Positions 55,131-62,740 of a DNA stretch of 64,000 bases are shown here, in pieces. Source of the stretch: Blautia sp. MSJ-9 (GTDB lineage Bacteria; Bacillota; Clostridia; Lachnospirales; Lachnospiraceae); the NCBI RefSeq assembly GCF_018919065.1, contig NZ_JAHLQG010000036.1:58331-122330 (forward strand), written 5' to 3'. Made by a program: the position numbers and the translations under genes. The notes beneath the pieces are model-generated. The model did not search any database, was not told the origin of the DNA, and saw nothing but the letters and a program-made list of their open reading frames with translations. Position 1 is the stretch's first letter. Every line of letters starts with the position of its first letter.

Positions 55131-56099
55131 TTACAAATCAAAAAAATTAAAAATACGACTTGCATCAATGTAGTCAATTACTTCTGAAACAGTAAAATGA
55201 TTACTGAATTGCAAAAGAATATACTTAAGATATTCTTTTTGGGTGACAGAGTCCTGCTCTTTCCTTATAAGCATATCTAAAAGAGAAGTAATCAGTCTTT
55301 CTACATATGAATAGTACTCCTTTTTGTACTTCTCCAGACACATGTCTTTCTGCAGGATATCGCGGATTTGAACTAGGGTATCAAGACAATCTGTAACCAG
55401 CCTTTTGGAAAATGTATGGGTTGTGGAACTTTGTCTTTGATAATAATGATAATATGTATCTGTTACTAAGGATATTCTTTTTGAACGTAAAATTGCAAAA
55501 AACGAAAAGAAGTCATCCTGGAAACTACGGGCAGAGTTAAAACGAATATTTGTGTTTTTTAGAAAATCCGCGTTGTAAACTTTATTATTGACAATTGGAG
55601 TTATGAAGCATCCATAATTTTCTGATTTTGTGAGAAGCTTTAATGCATATTCTCCGGTAATGCAATTTTCGGAATTGTATTTATAGCGCAATTGATAATT
55701 CAGTGAATTGTTATATTCGGTTTTTACACCGCAAACAGCAATATCACTATCATTGGACTTTATAGAAGCTACTAGATTTTGATAAAAATCCATATCTATC
55801 CAGTCGTCACTATCGACAAATCCTACATAACGTCCCTTCGCCAAAGCAATTCCTTGATTTCGAACGTCCCCTACACCAATATTATGCTGTAGGAAAACTG
55901 GTTTTATAAGTTGGTATTTAGCAGCATATTCCTCAATAATATGAGCAGAGCCATCTGTAGATGCATCATTAATGACAATTATTTCCATATTCAGATAAGA
56001 CTGGTTAATTACAGAATCCAAACACGTTCTTAATTCACTTTGAACATTGTAAACAGGTATAATTACGCTTAATTCAGGAAAATCGTTCATAATAGTCAC
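55131..56099 (-). CDS. Glycosyltransferase family 2, inside the invertible segment
   Basis: A 322-residue GT-A enzyme: LSVIIPVYNVQSELRTCL, INDASTDGS, GVGDVRNQG, and FVDSDDWID with the DxD-type metal site. It has no membrane helix. Its ATG sits 11 bases inside the right inverted repeat, behind GAGGGG, mirroring the opposite gene. In the present orientation its upstream region has no clear promoter, so it may be silent until inverted next to the promoter beside the recombinase gene. Confidence 0.88.
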   Translation of the reverse strand: MTIMNDFPELSVIIPVYNVQSELRTCLDSVINQSYLNMEIIVINDASTDGSAHIIEEYAAKYQLIKPVFLQHNIGVGDVRNQGIALAKGRYVGFVDSDDWIDMDFYQNLVASIKSNDSDIAVCGVKTEYNNSLNYQLRYKYNSENCITGEYALKLLTKSENYGCFITPIVNNKVYNADFLKNTNIRFNSARSFQDDFFSFFAILRSKRISLVTDTYYHYYQRQSSTTHTFSKRLVTDCLDTLVQIRDILQKDMCLEKYKKEYYSYVERLITSLLDMLIRKEQDSVTQKEYLKYILLQFSNHFTVSEVIDYIDASRIFNFFDL

Positions 56100-56101
56100 C
56101 C

Positions 56102-56170
56102 CTCAATTCTACATATTATCAGCAAAATGTTATCCTAAGACGTCTGACTAAAGGATAACTGCTAATTATC
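56102..56170 (-). repeat. Right 69-bp inverted repeat (recombination site)
   Basis: Reverse complement of 53624-53692 with one mismatch. It includes the same TTATCCT...AGGATAA palindrome and provides the leader of the glycosyltransferase gene. Confidence 0.9.
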
Positions 56171-56235
56171 TATCAAAAATTATATCATAAAGAATCAATT
56201 TTTACCATCAGTCTTTCTGGTATCCCTCGATCATG

Positions 56236-56266
56236 GTTACTGTCCAGTTAGCCCTTGAACAGTAAC
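56236..56266. repeat. Palindrome GTTACTGT...ACAGTAAC
   Basis: Eight-base perfect arms with a 15-base loop, of the same family as 6004-6030. Confidence 0.55.
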
Positions 56267-56458
56267 ATCTGTCGACGGAAAATCACAGGAGATTAAGATA
56301 GATTCTTGTAATCAATATTTGAATATGTTATGATAAAAAGCGAAAACAATAGGTGAGGGTCGGCTAAAGGATGCCTATTGAGGATTTTGATGAATCAATA
56401 TTTTAGGGCATTCTTGTGAAGATTATGTATTCATAGGGATGCCTTATGTGAGCACATT

Positions 56459-56480
56459 GGGGTCAGACCCTATGAGGTAC
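56459..56480 (+). repeat. GGTCAGACC palindrome, cassette boundary A
   Basis: GGGGTCAGACCCTATGAGGT and AC. The GGGTCAGACCC palindrome and the CTATGARGTAC tail recur at 62643-62661. Degenerate copies are at 57722-57740 and 61844-61864. A more distant variant with a CAATGTGGTC tail is at 57755 and 63598. Confidence 0.7.
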
Positions 56481-57060
56481 GAATAAAATGAATAAACTAG
56501 GCCTTAAAGTTCTCTAAAAAATTCATAAAGACTGTTTTGACCAACATATCGAAGCGAAAATTGTTGTTTATCGTTTTCCCAATCTAATGGGTGTTCCAGA
56601 CCTAAATATAATTTTGCAGGGGGGACTTGTAAAGAAATTCAGCGGACAGGAAAGCCTGGCTGCATAAGGAGTATAAAGCAAAGCAGTATTCCAGAATCCT
56701 GCTGAGGTTCAGAAACTTCTGAAATTGAGCAGGGTTCTGGAAAGGAACCCATTGACCCAGATCCATGGAACGTGGATCATAACGAAACGGCTGGTTGAGA
56801 GATGCAGGGTAAGCGTCCGCGGGAAACCGCACCTTGCAGAATCATAAGGTCAGTAAGAATCAAACGACAAACAAGAGCTGTAGCTTGCGGTAGTTCACTC
56901 CATAGGGCACGACCCTGTTCGAAAGCTTGGCAAGCACTCAGTGTATGAACAGTTGGGACGAAGAAAGTTGGGACAAGATCCCATTAGACACGGAAGGTTC
57001 ACCCTCATAGCTAATAGAGGATTATAGCCTTAAAAAGCCCCATTATCAGGACGCTTTATA
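56481..57060 (+). other. Gene-free stretch with probable relics
   Basis: No intact gene in about 580 bases. One short frame near 56530-56590 reads EAKIVVYRFPNLMG, like the centre of CapF/WbjC-type sugar reductases, so a relic of such a gene is possible. The following 400 bases are GC-richer than the surroundings and full of short pairings, which may be a decayed structured RNA such as a group II intron. Both are guesses. Confidence 0.35.
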
Positions 57061-57202
57061 AGCTATACCATTTTATGGCTGTTCAGTACAGGATACGATA
57101 ACTTTCGTACACCTTTAGCTCTGTTTTGAGTGGTAATATTTAAAGAAAAAGCCCATAAAATCAATACTTTAGGGCTTGACATTATAGGAAAGGAATACTT
57201 CA

Positions 57203-57727
57203 ATGGAAATAAGTGGCTTTTTATATACTGTGATTCTGACAGCAACGGTATTTGCAGCATTTATTACATCAATAGCGAATATAATAATTTCTTTAATTAA
57301 TAGTTATAGATTAAAACAGATTGAATCTCAAAAGAAGATAAATGAAATTGATAAATATCGATATAGCAGGTTGTATGAATTAATAATAAATTGGCATAAA
57401 TATGATTCTGAAATCAAGGGGGAAACAGTTAGCAAGATGGCATCTTGTAGATTGATCAATTTATTTTTGGATGATTTGGGACGTTATGAAATTGCAAAAC
57501 CATTACTAGATGAGTGTTATACTGAAAAATTGGAATCTTTAAAAATAAAATGTGAAAATTTACTTAAGGATTTGATTGATGTTACAGCACCAGAGAGTTC
57601 ATGTACAAAGAATCCAGAACTTATAAAAGAAAAGTATTTTTTTAATGGGGAGGAATTTTCAAAATTATTAAAAAATTCCATTAACAACCAGCTTGAGTCA
57701 TTATTAAGTGGGAATGCAGGTGTCTGA
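57203..57727 (+). CDS. Small membrane-anchored coiled-coil protein, unknown
   Basis: A 174-residue protein: one N-terminal membrane helix (about 8-33) and a long charged helical region (35-120) with likely coiled coil. I do not recognise the family. GGAAAGGAA precedes the ATG. Its last codons overlap a GTCTGACC motif, and a matching boundary lies upstream at 56459. That makes it look like a cassette cargo gene. It is AT-rich. Confidence 0.55.
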   Translation: MEISGFLYTVILTATVFAAFITSIANIIISLINSYRLKQIESQKKINEIDKYRYSRLYELIINWHKYDSEIKGETVSKMASCRLINLFLDDLGRYEIAKPLLDECYTEKLESLKIKCENLLKDLIDVTAPESSCTKNPELIKEKYFFNGEEFSKLLKNSINNQLESLLSGNAGV

Positions 57728-57740
57728 CCTCACGGAGTAC
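57722..57740 (+). repeat. GTCTGACC motif, cassette boundary B
   Basis: GTCTGACCTCACGGAGTAC, a degenerate form of the 56459 and 62643 boundaries, overlapping the stop of the preceding gene. Confidence 0.5.
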
Positions 57741-57754
57741 AGCTAGAGTTTTCA

Positions 57755-57874
57755 GGGTCAGACCCCAATGTGGTCAACTTAAGCCCAGAATGCTGAAAAT
57801 TCAACGATTCTGGGCTTATATTCTGGATTTTTTTATATAAATATCTTGACATATCCTCCTAAATATGTGGTTTA
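57755..57874 (+). mobile_element. IS4-family left end with 120-bp duplicate elsewhere
   Basis: These 120 bases recur at 63598-63717 with four mismatches. They include a REP-like GGGTCAGACCCC palindrome, the hairpin AAGCCCAGAAT/ATTCTGGGCTT (57781-57817), and TTGACA. They run into the IS4-type transposase gene at 57941, so this is probably the element's left end. The hairpin would block outside transcription from entering the transposase gene. Confidence 0.7.
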
Positions 57875-57940
57875 TAGATTAAGCAATATTACGTTACCAG
57901 CGAAATATTTATCTATTCCAATACGTAGGAGGTATGCCAT

Positions 57941-58495
57941 ATGAATCGAACTAATATTTGTAAAAATATCGTCCAATCCATTAAAGATTATATCACAGAT
58001 CAAGTTAAACTGGAACCCCATCGGGTGGAAAAACATTTTGTACGGCGAAGAAAACTTTCACTTTTGCAAGTTATTATTTATCTGTTCTTCTCTTCAAAAG
58101 CTTCCATGTTCCAGAATCTTTCACAGATCAGAGAAGAACTGGGCACGCTTTCTTTTCCGGATGTTTCAAAACAGGCACTTTCCAAAGCCAGACAGTTCAT
58201 TAATCCTTCACTGTTCAAGGAACTTTATTATCTTTCTGTTGATCTGTTTTACAGCCAGATCCCTTCAAGAAAGCTGTGGCAGGGTTATCATCTTTTTGCA
58301 GTAGATGGTTCCAGGATCGAACTTCCGAATTCAAAATCAACTTTTGATTTCTTTGGCGAAATGTCCAGCTATCCTGATCCAAACCGGCATTATATTGTGA
58401 CTGCTGCAGAAAATTTGCACAAATTATTCTTGAGCATAACAGATCAGATATTTCATTATTACGAGAGGCCCAAAGGTATATCGCTTATGCTATAA
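57941..58495 (+). pseudogene. IS4 family transposase, truncated
   Basis: The first 150 residues fit an IS4-type DDE transposase (VRRRKLSLLQVIIYLFFSSKASMFQNLS, VSKQALSKARQFINPSLFKELYYLS, and the first catalytic aspartate in LFAVDGSRIELPNS). After ENLHKLF, near 58415, the frame leaves the family and soon stops, so most of the catalytic domain is missing. A different frame across 58420-58599 (AQIILEHNRSDISLLREAQR on to QGPV-stop) looks like the end of an unrelated gene joined to it by deletion. Confidence 0.8.
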
Positions 58496-58577
58496 GTTAT
58501 TACGAAAGCCTCAATGCAACTGATCATTTATATTTTCTTGAAGCGCAAAAACTTCAAAAAAACATTGATGAATTATT

Positions 58578-58618
58578 GAATTGTCAGGGTCCTGTTTAAA
58601 ACAGAGCCCTGACAATTT
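58578..58618. terminator. Bidirectional terminator
   Basis: AATTGTCAGGGTCCTGTT pairs with AACAGAGCCCTGACAATT, placed between the relic frame and the convergent ATP-grasp gene. Confidence 0.8.
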
Positions 58619-59633
58619 CAACAGGATATTCCTCTAATAATTTAGTGTTTATTTTTAATCCAATTCTTTTTTGTGCTACTAAACAAATTAGCAATAACAA
58701 TTGTTCTAAACGCAACCGTCCGGTAGAAATATATTCATATAGATAATTATTAGACAAAGCAGGAAGCGAGTTTGCATCTATCAAATATAATTTTCCATTT
58801 TTATCTTGCAAATAATCAAATCTGGCCATATCGCGAAGATGCATTTGCTCAAAAAGTTGTTCTGTATGCTTTTGAAGTTCATATAATACTCCACGGTTGT
58901 CTTCAATAACATATGTAAAATCTCTTTTTTCTGAAATGGTAAGCTTACTATTATATGAATGCAATGCATGATGCTGGGTTTTAGATTTCAATTTAGATAC
59001 ATTAAATAAATACCTTCCCGTATTTCCTGTTATGGAAACCGTATATTCTGTAGCATCGTTCAGATACGATTCTATTAGTATTTCGGTAAGATGTGGGAAG
59101 CTTTGAAAACGTTGATCAATAATTTTTCCAAAATCATCAGTATTCCATATTATAGAAGATTCATCAATGCCTAATGATGCAGCTAATGTATTTGGTTTTA
59201 CAATTGCCGGTAGTTTAAAGGTTAATAATTTTTTTTCGACAGATTTTCTATTAGCAATCCATGCTTGTCTTGTAACAATTTGATTTGGAAGTCCCATTCC
59301 TGACTCTAAATTTGTAAGTGCTTTATCATTTAACAACAAATGAGAAAAAAGTGGGCTTCCAATATAATTTATATTATAATACTCTAATAATTTGTATAAA
59401 TATGAATTAAATGAAATAATACTTGATCCGTCATTACTATAATCAAAAACAGTTGTTGGATAAATAAGATCATACTGTGATGTACTTAACATTTTTTCAA
59501 TTTCTACTAAAGAAGCATCAATAAAAATATCTGCCTTCATATTGTCAAAGCTATTAAAATAATTAATCTGTGATATAAGTTTTTCATTATATGTAGGTGC
59601 AAATTTCGTTGTAGCCAATATAAGCAATCTCAT
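58596..59633 (-). CDS. ATP-grasp family protein (D-Ala-D-Ala ligase-like)
   Basis: A 345-residue protein with the ATP-grasp layout: an N-terminal alpha/beta domain, LPAIVKPNTLAASLGIDESS (central nucleotide-binding part), ESYLNDATEYTVSITG and the C-terminal metal site DMARFDYLQDKNGKLYLIDANSLPAL. It is of D-alanine-D-alanine ligase type, but its isolated position makes a role in peptide or polymer modification as likely as cell-wall synthesis. It is convergent with the IS4 relic. A degenerate recombination-site-like sequence lies about 45 bases upstream of its start. Confidence 0.78.
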   Translation of the reverse strand: MRLLILATTKFAPTYNEKLISQINYFNSFDNMKADIFIDASLVEIEKMLSTSQYDLIYPTTVFDYSNDGSSIISFNSYLYKLLEYYNINYIGSPLFSHLLLNDKALTNLESGMGLPNQIVTRQAWIANRKSVEKKLLTFKLPAIVKPNTLAASLGIDESSIIWNTDDFGKIIDQRFQSFPHLTEILIESYLNDATEYTVSITGNTGRYLFNVSKLKSKTQHHALHSYNSKLTISEKRDFTYVIEDNRGVLYELQKHTEQLFEQMHLRDMARFDYLQDKNGKLYLIDANSLPALSNNYLYEYISTGRLRLEQLLLLICLVAQKRIGLKINTKLLEEYPVEIVRALF

Positions 59634-59677
59634 AATATGTTTCCCCCTTTTATTTCATAATTAATATAATGGTTTAA

Positions 59678-59720
59678 GACTACTGGGAACATGGATAATT
59701 AGGAATTATCCTTTATCTTA
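59678..59720 (+). repeat. Third, degenerate copy of the recombination-site region
   Basis: TACTGG, TGGATAATTAG and TTATCCTTTA match the left inverted repeat and its outer flank (53616-53644) in order, in the same orientation. The right half of the site is not recognisable. It lies between the ATP-grasp gene and the ATPase gene. Confidence 0.55.
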
Positions 59721-59871
59721 GAAGCATCTACAATAAGCAAGATACGTGTATGTTTACAAGAAAAGTAAAAAGAAAAATGTTAAAAATATTAACAAAAGTA
59801 CAATAAGAATTGATTTTTGCAATATAATAAGATATACTGAGTACAGGTGAATGAAACTGAAAGGAGATGTG

Positions 59872-61260
59872 ATGGAGATGAAGTACGTTATTCGGCTTTT
59901 GGGAATGGAGATAAACAACATAAAAAACGTAATACACGGTGAAATTGAAATGCCCCAAAATAAAAAAGGAAGCATTTTAGGAATCTATGGAGCTAATGGA
60001 TCTGGAAAAACAGTAATTGTGGACTGTATGGTATTGTTGAAATATCTTCTTTCCGGACGTCAGATCCCGTCGAATTTTTATTACTATATAAATGAAGCAA
60101 GTGATACCTCCACTGTAAAGTATCGCTTTGAGCTGAAAATGGAAGAAAAATGCTATCTGGTAGAATATGAAATTGAACTGCAGAAAAACGGTAAAAAGAG
60201 CTTCTGCATCAGCAAAGAAAAATTCAGTCAGAGAGAAATGTCGGAAGGAAAACGTATCACACCTGTTTTTGATTACCAAAAAGGAAGGAAAGAACTTTTT
60301 CGTCCGTTGAAATTGTATGAGCGTTTTTCTAAGGATATCCAGAATGTTATTGCACTTGGAGTCGCAGAGCAGGCAACGCAGAATTATAATGAGGAAAAGG
60401 GCGTTCCGGAAGTAAGTTCCTTTTTATTTTCAAGAAAAGCGCAGGAAGTCTTTGAAAAAGCCGAGGGTGAGGCTGCATTGCTTTCTCTACTGAGCCAGTG
60501 TTTTCAGAAATATGGAATTTATGATCTTGCTGTTGTTGAAAACGCGCAATACGGTTATTTATCCTTAAATCTGGAAAATATGCCCGTTAATATTGACTGG
60601 CCGGACACGATACCAAAAAAAGGTGAAGGCATCTTCTTACGCTTCACAGATATAAATGTGGTGCCAAAAGAAGTTTTTCCTTATGTAGCAAATACGATCA
60701 AGCAGATCAACATTGTAATGAAATCATTAATACCTGAGATCAACATAGAAATTTATAATGCGTTTGATAAGCTGCTGAAGGATGGAAAAGACGGAGTGCA
60801 GTTTGAAATCATTGCCATGCGTGGAGAGAACCGGATTCCGCTTTTATATGAATCCGCAGGAATAAAGAAGCTGATTTCTATTTGCAGTAATTTAGTTGCC
60901 TGCTATAACAGGGAGTCTTATTGTCTTGTGGTAGACGAGCTGGATTCTGGTATTTATGAGTATTTACTGGGAGAATGCCTGGAAGTTATGCAGGATAAAG
61001 CTAAAGGACAATTAATTTTTACGTCACATAACTTACGCCCATTGGAAATCCTTGAAAACGATTCTCTGCTTTATACGACTGTGAATCCCGAGAATTGCTA
61101 TATAAAATCTACGTATATCAAAAATACGCAAAATACCCGATTATCTTATTTGCGGACGATTAAGCTTGGCGGGCAAAAAGAAAAGCTCTACAATGAAACA
61201 AATATATATGAGATGGAGCTTGCTATGAGGCGGGCAGGAAGGATACGTGCTAATGACTAA
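59872..61260 (+). CDS. AAA/ABC-type ATPase of a two-gene defence-like pair
   Basis: A 462-residue ATPase: Walker A GANGSGKT (40-47), a long coiled middle, and Walker B CLVVDELDSGIYEYLLGECLEVM (near 350) followed by IFTSHNLRPLEIL, typical of AAA_15/OLD-like and RloA-like ATPases. These pair with nuclease or TOPRIM partners in anti-phage systems such as PARIS. The next gene overlaps by eight bases and is TOPRIM-like. I chose ATG 59872 behind AAAGGAG; 59851 is also in frame. Confidence 0.8.
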   Translation: MEMKYVIRLLGMEINNIKNVIHGEIEMPQNKKGSILGIYGANGSGKTVIVDCMVLLKYLLSGRQIPSNFYYYINEASDTSTVKYRFELKMEEKCYLVEYEIELQKNGKKSFCISKEKFSQREMSEGKRITPVFDYQKGRKELFRPLKLYERFSKDIQNVIALGVAEQATQNYNEEKGVPEVSSFLFSRKAQEVFEKAEGEAALLSLLSQCFQKYGIYDLAVVENAQYGYLSLNLENMPVNIDWPDTIPKKGEGIFLRFTDINVVPKEVFPYVANTIKQINIVMKSLIPEINIEIYNAFDKLLKDGKDGVQFEIIAMRGENRIPLLYESAGIKKLISICSNLVACYNRESYCLVVDELDSGIYEYLLGECLEVMQDKAKGQLIFTSHNLRPLEILENDSLLYTTVNPENCYIKSTYIKNTQNTRLSYLRTIKLGGQKEKLYNETNIYEMELAMRRAGRIRAND

Positions 61261-61654
61261 AAAAGTTATTCTGTTTCTTGTAGAAGGGCCGACGGATGAA
61301 GATGCACTGGCTGTGATATTTACGAAACTGGTAAACGATCATGATATAGAATTTGACGTGCTCCATACAGATATCACTGCAGACGAAAACATGACGGTAA
61401 AATATATTGAGGAACGGATTGATAAGGAAATCCAAAAGTATCTGCTTAAAAATCCCTTCATAGTAGCGGATGATATCCTTAAGGTGATTCAGATCATTGA
61501 TACAGACGGAGCTTTTATTCCGCCATCGTTGGTCAGGCAGTCTGAAAATGGAAAAACGGAATATTTTGATACGCATATAGAGGCGAAAAATAAGGACCGA
61601 TTGATTCGAAGAAATCTAAGAAAGTATAAAGTTTGCAGATCAATTAATAGGTAA
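61253..61654 (+). CDS. TOPRIM-like partner protein, probably truncated
   Basis: A 133-residue protein: LFLVEGPTDEDAL (E11, D15) and VIQIIDTDGAF (D83, D85) fit the acidic motifs of an OLD-type TOPRIM nuclease. It starts at ATG 61253 inside the ATPase stop region. The family is normally longer; here the frame ends soon after KDRLIRRNLRKYKVC in low-complexity sequence, so the C-terminal part has likely been lost. Whether the pair still works is doubtful. The 316 bases that follow hold only a boundary motif and the next terminator. Confidence 0.7.
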   Translation: MTKKVILFLVEGPTDEDALAVIFTKLVNDHDIEFDVLHTDITADENMTVKYIEERIDKEIQKYLLKNPFIVADDILKVIQIIDTDGAFIPPSLVRQSENGKTEYFDTHIEAKNKDRLIRRNLRKYKVCRSINR

Positions 61655-61843
61655 TGCTAGAATCAAGCTTTATGTCAGAACAAACAAAACGAGTAAAATA
61701 TGTTTTGAGAGAGACATAGAGTATAGGAACAAGGTTTTGCTATCAAAGTTCTGCTATTGTTCTGTTATCCTGTCAATGTGTCAAATGTGTGTGAACTTCT
61801 ATAGTGGTTCTGGTGGATTCCGAATGAAGATAGAAGGATGTCA

Positions 61844-61864
61844 AGGTCTGTCTCCATGAAGTAC
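61844..61864 (+). repeat. Degenerate GGTCTG...CATGAAGTAC boundary
   Basis: GGTCTGTCTCCATGAAGTAC resembles the boundary at 62643 and lies on the other side of the type III toxin-antitoxin candidate. Confidence 0.45.
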
Positions 61865-61943
61865 AACTAAGAAGGATAAAGTAACGATAAAAGATCTATA
61901 AAAGAAGAATAAAATTGGATATAGAGTGGAAAGAGAGAAGAAA

Positions 61944-61968
61944 AAAGCCACCAGTGAAGGTGGCAGTA
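61944..61968 (-). terminator. Terminator of the toxin gene
   Basis: GCCACC/GGTGGC with AAAAAA on the plus strand (a T-run on the minus strand) lies just after the stop of the minus-strand toxin gene. Confidence 0.7.
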
Positions 61969-61970
61969 GT

Positions 61971-62414
61971 TTATTTGTAAAGTTGTTCTATAAGATAGTC
62001 AATGTCTGTTGAATATAAAGGTTTAATGCCTTGACTATAAAGATCGAGATAACGTTGACATTCATTAACAATTTGTTTGCTGTTCTTATCAATAATGGTT
62101 TGAATTAAAGCAGCAAAGCGGTTTCCATCTGTACGGTAGCGGATAAGGTATTGTTTTGTGACAGGAAACATTTTTATGTAATGTAAACCATGACGGTTTT
62201 TGGGTCTTGTCTGTGGACGAGGTGGTAATGCAAAATATTGATTCTTTGGTGCAGAGGCTGGGATGTTTGAGCGAATGGGGATGGCAAAGTCATAATTGGT
62301 GTTCCTATATTTCAGACGTATGACTAGTACATAAGGTCGAGTAGATTTTTGAAGTACTTCTGGATCTTCATGGTATTTGAGTAATAGTGAATTATTTATC
62401 GTAACAAGTTTCAT
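61971..62414 (-). CDS. ToxN-like type III toxin (endoribonuclease) candidate
   Basis: A 147-residue protein. RPYVLVIRLKYRNTNYDFAIPIRSN (27-51), GLHYIKMFPVTKQYLIRY and the helical C-terminus KQIVNECQRYLDLY have the order of the ToxN/AbiQ/TenpN fold. Those toxins are RNases held inactive by a small repeated or pseudoknotted RNA. The gene organisation agrees: a consensus promoter, a structured RNA stretch, an intrinsic terminator, then AAAGGA and this gene. The family call rests on pattern and context, not on a search. Confidence 0.65.
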   Translation of the reverse strand: MKLVTINNSLLLKYHEDPEVLQKSTRPYVLVIRLKYRNTNYDFAIPIRSNIPASAPKNQYFALPPRPQTRPKNRHGLHYIKMFPVTKQYLIRYRTDGNRFAALIQTIIDKNSKQIVNECQRYLDLYSQGIKPLYSTDIDYLIEQLYK

Positions 62415-62431
62415 AACAAGTTGTCCTTTCT

Positions 62432-62467
62432 AAAAAAGAAGAATCTACTTTTCAGTAGACTCTTCTT
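62432..62467 (-). terminator. Terminator between RNA antitoxin and toxin
   Basis: On the minus strand AAGAAGAGTCTACT pairs with AGTAGATTCTTCTT over a GAAA loop, followed by six T. In type III systems such a terminator sets the antitoxin-to-toxin ratio. Confidence 0.85.
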
Positions 62468-62571
62468 ACAAGTAAGCGATACTCTACGCTTTGAAGCACC
62501 CCGTCGCTTGCGGAAGTTAAACATACACGTTCATCATATTCTAGCCGTGATGACCGGCAAGCTTTTGACTC
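62468..62571 (-). ncRNA. Candidate RNA antitoxin
   Basis: About 100 bases between promoter and terminator on the minus strand hold no open frame but many pairings: GCTTGC/GCAAGC closing TCATCA/TGATGA, then two consecutive small hairpins of similar form (AAGC-GACGGGGT-GCTT and AAGCG-TAGAGTAT-CGCTT). This two-unit degenerate repeat would suit the repeat architecture of type III antitoxins, although the units are shorter than usual. Confidence 0.5.
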
Positions 62572-62577
62572 ATTTAT

Positions 62578-62606
62578 AGTATACTCAAAAATCATTCGAA
62601 ATGCAA
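62578..62606 (-). promoter_or_regulatory. Promoter of the candidate RNA antitoxin
   Basis: On the minus strand TTGCAT (62606-62601), a 17-base spacer and TATACT (62583-62578). Confidence 0.7.
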
Positions 62607-62642
62607 CATTAAAAAAATTATAGCATTTGAGAAGCTTCCGTG

Positions 62643-62661
62643 GTCTGACCCTATGAAGTAC
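62643..62661 (+). repeat. GTCTGACC palindrome, cassette boundary C
   Basis: GTCTGACCCTATGAAGTAC nearly repeats 56462-56480, differing by two bases. It separates the toxin module from the HEPN-like gene. Confidence 0.7.
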
Positions 62662-62740
62662 ACGTTATACTTCAAGAAAGCTACCATATTCAACTGTAAA
62701 TATTATAAAAGTTAGGTAAAATTAAAGAGAAGGATTTAAT

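Noticed and set aside
52612..56170. Prophage or integrative element because of the tyrosine recombinase
   Set aside because: No phage structural, excision or conjugation genes are nearby, and the flanking repeats are inverted, not direct att sites.
56602..56832. 76-codon minus-strand frame in the gene-free stretch
   Set aside because: No ribosome site, no recognisable motif, and it lies in a degraded region.
62432..62467. Inverted repeat as a mobile-element end
   Set aside because: Position before the toxin gene, GAAA loop and T-run identify a terminator.
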